This document shows, one piece after another, positions 55,015 through 64,000 of a stretch of 64,000 nucleotides of DNA. The stretch is from Bufo bufo (taxonomy: Eukaryota; Chordata; Amphibia; Anura; Bufonidae). Each line of letters begins with the position of its first letter. The first letter of the stretch is position 1. Position numbers and translations under genes: made by a program. Under the pieces are notes generated by a model, which saw only the letters and a program-made list of their open reading frames with translations, ran no database searches and was not told where the DNA came from. The stretch lies in assembly GCF_905171765.1 (NCBI RefSeq), contig NC_053393.1, positions 190,367,921 to 190,431,920 on the forward strand, written 5' to 3'.

Positions 55015-58000
55015 CTAATCTGCGCAAGGGATGGACAGGTCCTGTGGGATCCATGCCTGGTTCATTTTTATGAACGTCAGCTTGTCCACATTGGCTGTAG
55101 ACAGGCGGCTGCGTTTGTCTGTAATGACGCCCCCTGCCGTGTTGAATACACGTTCAGACAAAACGCTGGCCGCCGGGCAGGCCAGCACCTCCAAGGCATA
55201 AAAGGCTAGCTCTGGCCACGTGGACAATTTGGAGACCCAGAAGTTGAATGGGGCCGAACCATCAGTCTGTACGTGGAGGGGTGTGCACAGGTACTGTTCC
55301 ACCATGTTAGTGAAATGTTGCCTCCTGCTAACACGTTCCGTATCAGGTGGTGGTGCAGTTAGCTGTGGCGTGGTGACAAAACTTTTCCACATCTCTGCCA
55401 GGCTAACCCTGCCCTCAGAGGAGCTGGGCGTGACACAGCTGTGTTGGCGACCTCTTGCTCCTCCTCTGCCTTCGCCTTGGGCTTCCACTGGTTCCCCTGT
55501 GACATTTGGGAATGCTCTCAGTAGAGCGTTTACCAACGTGCGCTTGTACTCGCGCATCTTCCTATCACGCTCCAGTGTAGGAAGTAAGGTGGGCACATTG
55601 TCTTTGTACCGGGGATCCAGCAGAGTGGCAACCCAGTAGTCCGCACACGTTAAAATGTGGGCAACTCTGCTGTCGTTGCGCAGGCACTGCAGCATGTAGT
55701 CACTCATGTGTGCCAGGCTGCCCAGAGGTAAGGACAAGCTGTCCTCTGTGGGAGGCGTATCGTCATCGTCCTGTGTTTCCCCCCAGCCACGCACCAGTGA
55801 TGGGCCAGAGCTGCTTTGGGTGCCACCCTGCTGTGAACATGCTTCATCCTCATCCTCCTCCACCTCCTCCTCATCCTCATCCTCGTCCTCCTCATCCTCC
55901 AGTAGTGGGCCCTGTCTGGCCACATTTGTACCTGGCCTCTGGTGTTGCAAAAAACCTCCCTCTGAGTCACTTCGAAGAGACTGGCCTGAAAGTGCTAAAA
56001 ATGACCCCTCTTCCTCCTCTTCCTCCTGGGCCACCTCCTCTTCCATCATCGCCCTAAGTGTTTTCTCAAGGAGACATAGAAGTGGTATTGTAACGCTGAT
56101 AACGGCGTCATCGCCACTGGCCATGTTGGTGGAGTACTCGAAACAGCGCAACAGGGCACACAGGTCTCGCATGGAGGCCCAGTCATTGGTGGTGAAGTGG
56201 GTCTGATCCGCAGTGCGACTGACCCGTGCGTGCTGCAGCTGAAACTCCACTATGGCCTGCTGCTGCTCGCACAGTCTGTCCAGCATATGCAAGGTGGAGT
56301 TCCACCTAGTGGGCACGTCGCATATGAGGCGGTGAGCGGGAAGGCCGAAGTTACGCTGTAGCGCAGACAGGCGAGCAGCGGCAGGGTGTGAACGCCGGAA
56401 GCGCGAACAGATGGCCCACACTTTATGCAGCAGCTCTGACATGTCGGGGTAGTTGCGAATGAACTTCTGCACCACCAAATTCAGCACATGCGCCAGGCAA
56501 GGGATGTGCGTCAAACCGGCTAGTCCCAGAGCTGCAACGAGATTTCGCCCATTATCGCACACCACTAGGCCGGGCTTGAGGCTCACCGGCAGCAACCACT
56601 CGTCGGTCTGTTGTTCTATACCCCGCCACAACTCCTGTGCGGTGTGGGGCCTGTCCCCCAAACATATGAGTTTCAGAACAGCCTGCTGATGTTTACCCCG
56701 GGCTGTGCTGAAGTTGGTGGTGAAGGTGTGTGGCTGACTGGATGAGCAGGTGGAAGAAGAGGAGAAGGAAGCTGAGTAGGAGGAGGAGGAGACTGGAGGC
56801 AAAGAATGTTGCCGTGCGATCCTTGGCGGCGGAAGGACGTGCGCCAAACAGCTCTCCGCCTGGGGCCCAGCCGCCACTACATTTACCCAGTGTGCAGTTA
56901 GGGAGATTCAGCGTCCCTGGCAGTGCTTACTGGTCCATGTATCTGTGGTTAGGTGGACCTTGCCACAGATGGCGTTGCGCAGTGCACACTTGATTTTATC
57001 GGACACTTGGTTGTGCAGGGAAGGCACGGCTCTCTTGGAGAAGTAGTGCCGGCTTGGAAACACATACTGTGGGACAGCAAGCGACATGAGCTGTTTGAAG
57101 CTGTGTGTGTCCACCAGCCTAAATGACAGCATTTCATAGGCCAGTAGTTTAGAAATGCTGGCATTCAGGGCCAGGGATCGAGGGTGGCTAGGTGGGAATT
57201 TACGCTTTCTCTCAAATGTTTGTGAGATGGAGAGCTGAACGCTGCCGTGTGACATGGTTGAGATGCTTGGTGACGCAGGTGGTGGTGTTGGTGGTACATC
57301 CCATGTTTGCTGGGCGTCAGGTGCCAACGTTCCTCCAGAGGCGGAGGAAGAGGCCGAGGCGGCGGCAGCAGCAGAAGAGGCCGAGGCGGCGGCAGCAGCA
57401 GAAGAGGTAGCAGGGGGAGCCTGAGTGAGTTCCTTGTTTTTAAGGTGTTTACTCCACTGCAGTTCATGCTTTGAATGCAGGTGCCTGGTCATGCAGGTTG
57501 TGCTAAGGTTCAGAACGTTAATGCCTCGCTTCAGGCTCTGATGGCACAGCGTGCAAACCACTCGGGTCTTGTCGTCAGCACATTGTTTGAAGAAGTGCCA
57601 TGCCAGGGAACTCCTTGAAGCTGCCTTTGGGGTGCTCGGTCCCAGATGGCGGCGGTCAGTAGCAGGCGGAGTCTCTTGGCGGCGGGTGTTCTGATTTTGC
57701 CCACTGCTCCCTCTTTTGCTACGCTGTTGGCTCGGTCTCACCACTGCCTCTTCCTCCGAACTGTGAAAATCAGTGGCACGACCTTCATTCCATGTGGGGT
57801 CTAGGACCTCATCGTCCCCTGCATCGTCTTCCACCCAGTCTTGACCCCTGACCTCCTGTTCAGTCTGCACACTGCAGAAAGACGCAGCAGTTGGCACCTG
57901 TGTTTCGTCATCATCAGAGACGTGCTGAGGTGGTATTCCCATGTCCTCATCATCAGGAAAAATAAGTGGTTGTGTGTTAGTGCATTCTATCTCTTCCACC

Positions 58001-58449
58001 CCTGGGGAAGGGCTAGGTGGATGCCCTTGGGAAACCCTGGCAGCAGAGTCTTCAAACAGCATAAGAGACTGCTGCATAACTTGAGGCTCAGACAGTTTCC
58101 CTGATATGCATGGGGGTGATGTGAGAGACCGATAGGCTTGGTTTTCATGCGCCACCTGTGCGCTTTCTGCAGAAGACTGGGTGGGAGATAATGTGAACGT
58201 GCTGGATCCACTGTCGGCCACCCAATTGACTAATGCCTGTACCTGCTCAGGCCTTACCATCCTTAGAACGGCATTGGGCCCCACCAAATATCGCTGTAAA
58301 TTCTGCTGGCTACTGGGACATGAGGTAGTTATTTCACTAGGACGTGTGGCTGTGGCAGAACGGCCACGTCCTCTCCCAGCACCAGTGGGTCCACTAACAC
58401 CACCACGACCATGTCCACGTCCGCGTCCCTTATTAGATGTTTTCCTCAT
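55015..58449 (-). pseudogene. hAT transposase with BED finger, one in-frame stop
   Basis: About 1,144 codons in one frame from the methionine at 58449 to the stop at 55015, interrupted only by a TGA at 56908-56910 (codon 514). The start is arginine/glycine-rich (codons 8-30). The BED zinc finger is near codons 280-335 (C299, C302, H323, H328). The DDE core has D503 in HLTTDTWTSKHCQGR, then VVCDNGRNLVAALG (D about 632) and TRWNSTLHMLDRL (W about 716). An acidic run follows (DEEDEDEDEEEVEEDEDE, about codons 855-875). The C-terminal dimerisation block has LACPAASVLSERVFNTAGG with the last catalytic glutamate near 1099. It resembles ZBED-type transposases. It excises and reinserts the element; here the stop probably disables it, but decay is minimal. 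Confidence 0.93.
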
Positions 58450-58469
58450 TGTTCCCGTTCACCACAATT

Positions 58470-59935
58470 TTGAGAATGGCAAATTTGGAAATAGTTTTTC
58501 AACCCAGAACAAAAAGTGTGCTTTTACGGTCACTACAAATAACTTGACCAGCTAAAACAGTACAGATTTGGTTGAATAGTAATGTGAGGCCTGTTTTTTT
58601 TTGCGCTGTGTGACAGGTATAGGTTTAATCATAAAATTAGACTTGTATCTGCACGGTAGCGTGTGTGTTAAGTTTTTCTGAATGACACTCAGCACCTTGA
58701 ATGTAAGATATCCTTTTTGGGATAGATTTCAAGTAGGCCTCATATAGCAGAAACTAGTTATTTTGAGAATGGCAAATTTGGGAATAGTTTTTCAACCCAG
58801 AACAAAAAGTGTGCTTTTACGGTCACTACAAATAACTTGACCAGCTAAAACAGTACAGTTTTGGTTGAATAGAAATGTGAGGCCTGTTTTTTTTGCGCTG
58901 TGTGACAGGTATAGGTTTAATCACAGAATTAGACTTGTATCTGCACGGTAGCGTGTGTGTTAAGTTTTTCTGAATGACACTATCAGCACCTTCAATGTAA
59001 GATATCCTTTTTGGGATAGATTTCAAGTAGGCCTCATATAGCAGAAACTAGTTATTTTGAGAATGGCAAATTTGGAATAGTTTTTCAACCCAGAACAAAA
59101 AGTGTGCTTTTACGGTCACTACAAATAACTTGACCAGCTAAAACAGTACAGATTTGGTTGAATAGAAATGTGAGGCCTGTTTTTTTTTGCTCTGTGTGAC
59201 AGGTATAGGTTAAATCACAAAATTTGACTTGTATCTGCACGGTAGCGTGTGTGTTAAGTTTTTCTGAATGACACTCAGCACCTTGAATGTAAGATATCCT
59301 TTTTGGGATAGATTTCAAGTAGGCCTCATATAGCAGAAACTAGTTATTTTGAGAATGGCAAATTTGGGAATAGTTTTTCAACCCAGAACAAAAAGTGTGC
59401 TTTTACGGTCACTACAAATAACTTGACCAGCTAAAACAGTACAGATTTGGTTGAATAGAAATGTGAGGCCTGTTTTTTTTTGCGCTGTGTGACAGGTATA
59501 GGTTTAATCACAGAATTAGACTTGTATCTGCACGGTAGCGTGTGTGTTAAGTTTTTCTGAATGACACTCAGCACCTTGAATGTAAGATATCCTTTTTGGG
59601 ATAGATTTCAAGTAGGCCTCATATAGCAGAAACGAGTTATTTTGAGAATGGCAAATTTGGGAATAGTTTTTCAACCAAGAACAAAAAGTGTGCTTTTACG
59701 GTCACTACAAATAACTTGACCAGCTAAAACAGTACAGATTTGGTTGAATAGAAATGTGAGGCCTGTTTTTTTTTGCGCTGTGTGACAGGTATAGGTTTAA
59801 TCACAGAATTAGACTTGTATCTGGAGGTAGCGTGTGTGTTAAGTTTTTCTGAATGACACTCAGCACCTTGAATGTAAGATATCTTTTTTGGGATAGATTT
59901 CAAGTAGGCCTCATATAGCAGAAACTAGTTATTTT
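58470..59935. repeat. ~293-bp tandem repeat, five units
   Basis: The block ttttgagaatggcaaatttg recurs near 58470, 58759, 59056, 59349 and 59640. The units differ at few positions. They lie between the transposase start codon and its promoter, so they would be in the 5' leader or an intron of its mRNA. Confidence 0.93.
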
Positions 59936-59936
59936 G

Positions 59937-60245
59937 AGACTGTTGATGGTTAAATGCACTTCGGTGACACAGGCTCAGCCTGCAGCTGATGTAGTATATG
60001 GCCAAAAAATAACCAGACTGTTGATGGTTAAATGCACTTCGGTGACACAGGCTTAGCCTGCAGCTGATGTAGTATATGGCCAAAAAATAACCAGACTGTT
60101 GATGATTAAATGCACTTCGGTGACACAGGCTCAGCCTGCAGCTGATGTAGTATATGGCCAAAAAATAACCAGACTGTTGATGGTTAAATGCACTTCGGTG
60201 ACACAGGCTCAGCCTGCAGCTGATGTAGGATATAGCAAAAAATAA
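59937..60245. repeat. ~78-bp tandem repeat, four units
   Basis: gactgttgatggttaaatgc with gtgacacaggctcagcctgc recurs at about 59938, 60016, 60094 and 60172. A fifth, degenerate start lies at 60250. The open frame across it (59925-60251) is a by-product of the repeat. Confidence 0.93.
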
Positions 60246-60533
60246 CCACACTATTGATGGTTAAATACACTTGGTGATAGCTTGTGCTGGCGCACCACAA
60301 GCCACAAAATGGCCGCCGATCACCCCAGAAAAAAGTGATCTAAAAATGCTCTGGGCAGCCTCAAAAAAGTGAGCAAGTCGATATTAGCACTTCAATGATC
60401 TACAGCTGCAGATCGATCACAGAATGAAGTCTTTTGGAGGAGTTAATCTGCCTAATCTCGCCCTAACGTCGCAGCAGCAACCTCTCCCTATGCTTGAATC
60501 AGCAGAGTGACGTGCAGCGCTACGTGACCCAAG

Positions 60534-60645
60534 CTTATATAGAGGCTGGGTCACATGCTGCACTGGCCAATCACAGCCATGCCAATAGTAGGCAAGGCTG
60601 TGATGGCCTCTTGGGGCAAGTAGTATGACTCTTGTTGATTGGCTG
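60534..60645 (-). promoter_or_regulatory. CCAAT/TATA promoter region of the inner hAT
   Basis: On the minus strand gcagccaatcaac lies near 60637-60649 and gtgattggcc near 60566-60575, followed by ctatatataag-type TATA at 60534-60542 (cttatatag on plus). A start site would fall near 60505. The layout matches 46939-46986. Confidence 0.55.
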
Positions 60646-60787
60646 CTTTGCAGCCTTTCAAAAAGCGCCAAGAAAGCGCCGAACACCGAACCCGAACACG
60701 GACTTTTACGAAAATGTTCGGGTTCGGGTCCGTGTCACGGACACCTCAAAACTATACAGTTCGGGTTCGCTCATCCCTAATTATATG

Positions 60788-61740
60788 TGAGGGCCTGCTG
60801 TTCAGCTGATGCTCTAAAACATTATATGTGAGGGCCTTCAGGTGAGCAGACCGCATAAAACATTACAAGTGAGGGCCTACAGGTGAGCAGACTGTATAAA
60901 TCATTAGAGGTGAGGGCTTACACATGAGCAGACCGTATAAAACATTGGAGGTGAGGGCCCGAAGGTGAGCGGACCCTATAAAACATTGTAGTGAGGGCCT
61001 ACAGGTGAGCAGACCGTATAAAACATTAGAGGTGAGAGCCTACCGGTGAACAGACCGTATAAAACATTGGAGGTGAGGGCCAGAAGGTGAGCGGACCCTA
61101 TAAAACATTAGAGGTGAGGGCCTACAGTTGAGCAGACCATATAAAACTTTAGAGGTGAGGGCCTACTGGTGAGCAGACCGTATAAAACATTGTAATGAGG
61201 GCCTACAGGTGAGCATACCATATAAAACTTTGAAGGAGAGGGCCTGAAGGTGAGCAGACCCTATAAAACATTGAAGTGAGGGCCTACAGTTGAGCAGACC
61301 ATATAAAACTTTAGAGGTGAGGGCCTACTGGTGAGCAGACCGTATAAAACATTGTAATGAGGGCCTACAGGTGAGCATACCATATAAAACTTTGAAGGTG
61401 AGGGCCTGAAGGTGAGCGGACCCTATAAAACATTGTAGTGAGGGCTTACAGGTGAGCAGACAATATAAAACATTAGAGGTGAGGGCCTACTGTTGAGAAG
61501 ACAGTATAAAACATTGGAGGTGAGGGCCTGAAGGTGGGCGGACCCTATAAAATATTGTAGTGAGGGCCTACAGGTGAGCAGACCATATAAAACATTGGAG
61601 GTGAGGGCCTGAAGGTGAGCGGACCCTATAAAACATTGTAGTGAGGGCCTACAGGTAAGCAGACTGTATAAAACATTGGAGGTGAGGGCCTGAAGTGGAG
61701 CGGACCCTATAAAACATTGTAGTGAGGGCATATATACTGT
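60788..61740. repeat. ~40-bp minisatellite, right piece, about 23 units
   Basis: Units of gtgagggcctacaggtgagc agaccgtataaaacattaga type. Variants alternate between 'cctacaggtgagcagaccgt' and 'cctgaaggtgagcggaccct', which suggests a two-unit higher-order repeat of about 80 bases. This is the downstream array of the outer hAT. Confidence 0.92.
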
Positions 61741-61854
61741 ATGGAAGAGGAGGAGGAGGATGAGAAAACAAGATTCAAACATATACCCTTTTTTTGCGGT
61801 GAAAAGGGTGCATCTGAATCTTGTGGATTGAGTACCTTTTACAGCATACATTTA

Positions 61855-64000
61855 AATTGTGTTTTTGTTCCTCATTAGCTCAGCTTTCCTCTGGTGGAGT
61901 GGAGACGTCAGGGACAATCCAGGCCTTGTTCATTTTTATCTGAGTCAACCTGTCAGCATTGTCAGTGGACAAGCGGATACGCTTATCTGTTATAATGCCA
62001 CCAGCAGCACTAAATACACGCTCAGACAAGACGCTGGCGGCAGGGCAGGCCAGCACCTCCAAGACATAGAGCGCAAGTTCGTGCCACATGTCCAGCTTGG
62101 ACACCCAGTAGTTAGGCACCAAGGGATCATTGAGGACGCAGACGCGGTCTGCTATGTATTCCTTCACCATCTTCCAAAACTTTTCCCTCCTTGGGACAGT
62201 AGGCCGCGCTTCAGGGTGCGGTTGCTGGCGGGGTGTCATGAAAGTGTCCCATGCCTTGGAGAGTGTTGCCATGCCTTTGGTGGAACTGGAGTGTGTTCTT
62301 GTTGTCTGCCTTCCTCATTTGACTATGGAAGTACGGACTCTACCGCCAGCTTTGTCAGATGGAAATATTTGGATCAATTTCTCAACAAGCACATTCTGGT
62401 ATTGCACCATTTTACTTGCCGTCTCCACCACAGGAATGAGAGATGAGAAGTTCTCTTTGTAGCAGGGGTCGAGAAGGGTGAACACCCAGTTATTCCGTGT
62501 TATCTAAAATGCGTATAACGCGAGGGTTGCGGGAAAGGCAGCCTAACATGAAGTCAGCCATTTGTGCCAGAGTACCAACAGGCAAGACGTCTATGTCGAC
62601 GTCAGGATGACTCTCCATCATCTCATCCTCTTTCTCATCCCCTTGTGCCCATCCACGTCGAACAGATGGAATTAAAGTTCCGTCGGTCGTACCCTCTGTA
62701 GCAGAAGGAACTGTCTCCAGCTCCTCCTCCTCCTCATGGTACAATTTGTGCTGAGAAGACGAAATGTGGGTGGTTTGGCTATCACCCACACTAAAGTCCG
62801 CCCCCATTTCCAGATCTGCCACTTTCAGAGCATCGTCCTTAATTGTGAGCAGCGATCGTTTCAGTAGACAAAGAAGTGGGATGCTTACGCTGATTATAGC
62901 GTTATCGGCACTAGCCATCTGTGTGGATTCATCAAAGTTTCTTAAAACCTCACAGAGGTCTGCATCAATGCCCACTCCTCGCTTGTGAATAGTTAAAGTT
63001 GACTCGAAAGATGACAACCATGTTGCAGCTGGTAATCCACAACTGCTTACAAAGTCTGGACAACGTAGAGTTCCAGCGCATGCTCACGTCACACAAGTGC
63101 TGCTGCAGCATTGACAGACTGGCTGAAGCTGTGGATGACTTGCGGAAATGGGCACACACGCCTTTAACTAGTAGCTCTGTCAAATTTGGGTATGTTCGCT
63201 CAACCACTAAGTTTAATACGTGCGCTAGGCATGGCACGTGCATCCAGTTTCCGAGCTCCAAAGCCGCCACCAAGTTACGGCCATTGTCCGACACAACCAT
63301 GCCTGGTTGTAGGTTGAGTGGCGACAGCCACAGCTCAGTCTGGTCCCTTATACCCTGCCACAGGTCTGCAGCGGTGTGCTGTTTGTCCCCTAGGCAGATC
63401 AGCTTCAGCACGGCCTGTTGACGTTTCCCCATAGCAGTGCTATACTGCTTACAGCGACCGACTGATGGCTGACTGCTGGAGGTAGAAGTGGTGGAGGTAG
63501 CAGCGGAAGAAGAGGAGCAAAAGTGGGGGTTGGAGCCAGTAACATAGCACCTGTGCCATCCCAGGGTATGGCTCACTCCCGGCCTCCACAACATTCACCC
63601 AGTGTGCAGTCAGGGAAATGTAGCGTCCCTGGCCACAAGCACATGTCCATGTGTCCGTGGTCAAGTGGACCTTCCCAGTAACCGTGTTTGTCAGGGCACG
63701 GGTAATGTTCTGGGACACATGTTGGTGCAAAGCAAGCACGGCACACTGTGAAAAATAGTGGCGGCTGGAGACTGTGTACCGAGGGACAGCCGCCAACATC
63801 AGGCTGCGGAAGACCTCAGTCTCCACCAGCCTATATTGCAACATTTCAAGGGCCAGTAGTTTTAGTGCTATGGACAGTGGGTAGGTGGCTGGGTGATTCC
63901 ACTTGCATTCAAATGCCTGGGGTAAGGACAATTGGATGCTGTGCTGGGATAGGGAAGTGGATGTAGTTGCTGATGGTGCATGCAAAGGTCCAGGTGCAGG
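61855..64000 (-). pseudogene. Outer hAT transposase, frameshifted, N-terminus outside
   Basis: Minus strand, related throughout to the transposase at 55015-58449. The C-terminal block LACPAASVLSERVFSAAGG with the last catalytic glutamate lies near 61990-62060. A middle part follows at 62490-63017 (QMASADNAIISVSIPLLCLL). 62965-63594 has GMVVSDNGRNLVAALELGNW and CDVSMRWNSTL. 63449-63985 has KVHLTTDTWTCACGQGRYIS with the first catalytic aspartate. The frame changes at least three times between these parts, so it is dead. The BED finger would lie beyond 64000. Confidence 0.9.

Larger units (their letters stand above)
51473..60779 (-). mobile_element. Complete hAT transposon, 9.3 kb, nested
   Basis: Termini tagagttgagcgaac and, inverted, tagggatgagcgaac. 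A perfect 8-bp duplication attatatg flanks it (51465-51472 and 60780-60787). Contents from left to right: subterminal repeats of the ttcgggttcggg type, a 141-bp array (51765-54893), the minus-strand transposase with one stop (55015-58449), five ~293-bp repeats (58470-59935), four ~78-bp repeats (59937-60245), and a CCAAT/TATA promoter region near the right end. It is inserted in the minisatellite of the outer hAT, so it is the younger of the two. Confidence 0.95.
50772..64000 (-). mobile_element. Outer hAT transposon, right end beyond the window
   Basis: Left terminus tagtgatgagcgagcac with subterminal gtgttcgggtactcagtccg and the near-palindrome aatggaagtcaatggg (50857 on). A ~40-bp minisatellite follows, split by the inner hAT (about 51330-51472, then 60788-61740). 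The transposase relic runs on the minus strand from about 61855 to the window end. The candidate left duplication is gaaatgac (50764-50771), which cannot be checked because the right end is outside. Confidence 0.85.

Noticed and set aside
55706..56206. Serine-rich ORF opposite the transposase
   Set aside because: Antisense shadow of the acidic GAG/GAC-rich segment of the hAT transposase.
59925..60251. 108-codon ORF with a repeated ISCRLSLCHRSAFNHQQSG unit
   Set aside because: Explained by the ~78-bp array; no family motif.
1..64000. Host protein-coding genes, tRNAs or rRNAs
   Set aside because: Every long conserved frame belongs to a transposable element, and no cloverleaf or rRNA segment was recognised by eye. 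A splice-aware gene finder and tRNAscan would be needed to exclude small exons.

Overview
The window looks like repeat-dense, non-genic DNA from an amphibian, most likely an anuran. I found no host gene, tRNA, rRNA or CRISPR array. The frog assignment is an inference from element types: Tc1/mariner, a Gmr1-like Ty3/Gypsy with copia-like pol order, chromodomain Gypsy elements, an L1, a Penelope-like element with hammerhead-like motifs, several large hAT transposons loaded with minisatellites, and the catagtaa-type frog repeat.

Layout. 1-424: 3' half of a Tc1 element. 2029-3852: a non-autonomous hAT derivative (8-bp target duplication, TSD) carrying a deleted Tc1 at 2950-3648. 4115-9427: a young Gmr1-like LTR retrotransposon on the minus strand, inserted in an (AT)n tract. 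10866-11524: an inverted-repeat element with hammerhead-like motifs. 11737-12849: a solo LTR inside an older dispersed repeat. 13191-13689: a hAT end, interrupted by a non-autonomous LTR element (13690-22335) that codes for a repeat protein and is itself interrupted by a plus-strand chromovirus (15370-20918). 22846-25690: a second chromovirus copy, minus strand, split by a SINE-like repeat. 25844-33405: a decayed hAT with arrays on both sides and two MITEs. 33405-41831: a third Gypsy, split by a full-length but dead L1 (34144-40817). 42101-44706: a Penelope-like element. 44707-47179: a decayed hAT. 48237-49413: a 1.2-kb foldback element with a 10-bp TSD. 50772 to beyond the end: a hAT with a complete second hAT (51473-60779) inserted in its minisatellite.

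Relationships. Several insertions can be ordered by nesting, and where two LTRs survive their divergence agrees with the order: about 3% for the outer element at 13.7-22.3 kb, about 1.4% for the chromovirus inside it, and 3 differences in 474 bp for the Gmr1-like copy. The hAT elements share an architecture: transposase on the minus strand, a family-specific tandem array after its stop codon, and usually another array before its start codon.

The most interesting observations are: two chromovirus copies whose primer-binding site and LTR-internal complement differ by a compensatory change, as expected of Tf1-type self-priming; the array-bracketed hAT architecture; a small LTR element with a 16-residue-repeat protein of unknown function; and inverted-repeat elements with hammerhead-like cores. 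Most of the remaining sequence is AT-rich and carries no feature I can name.
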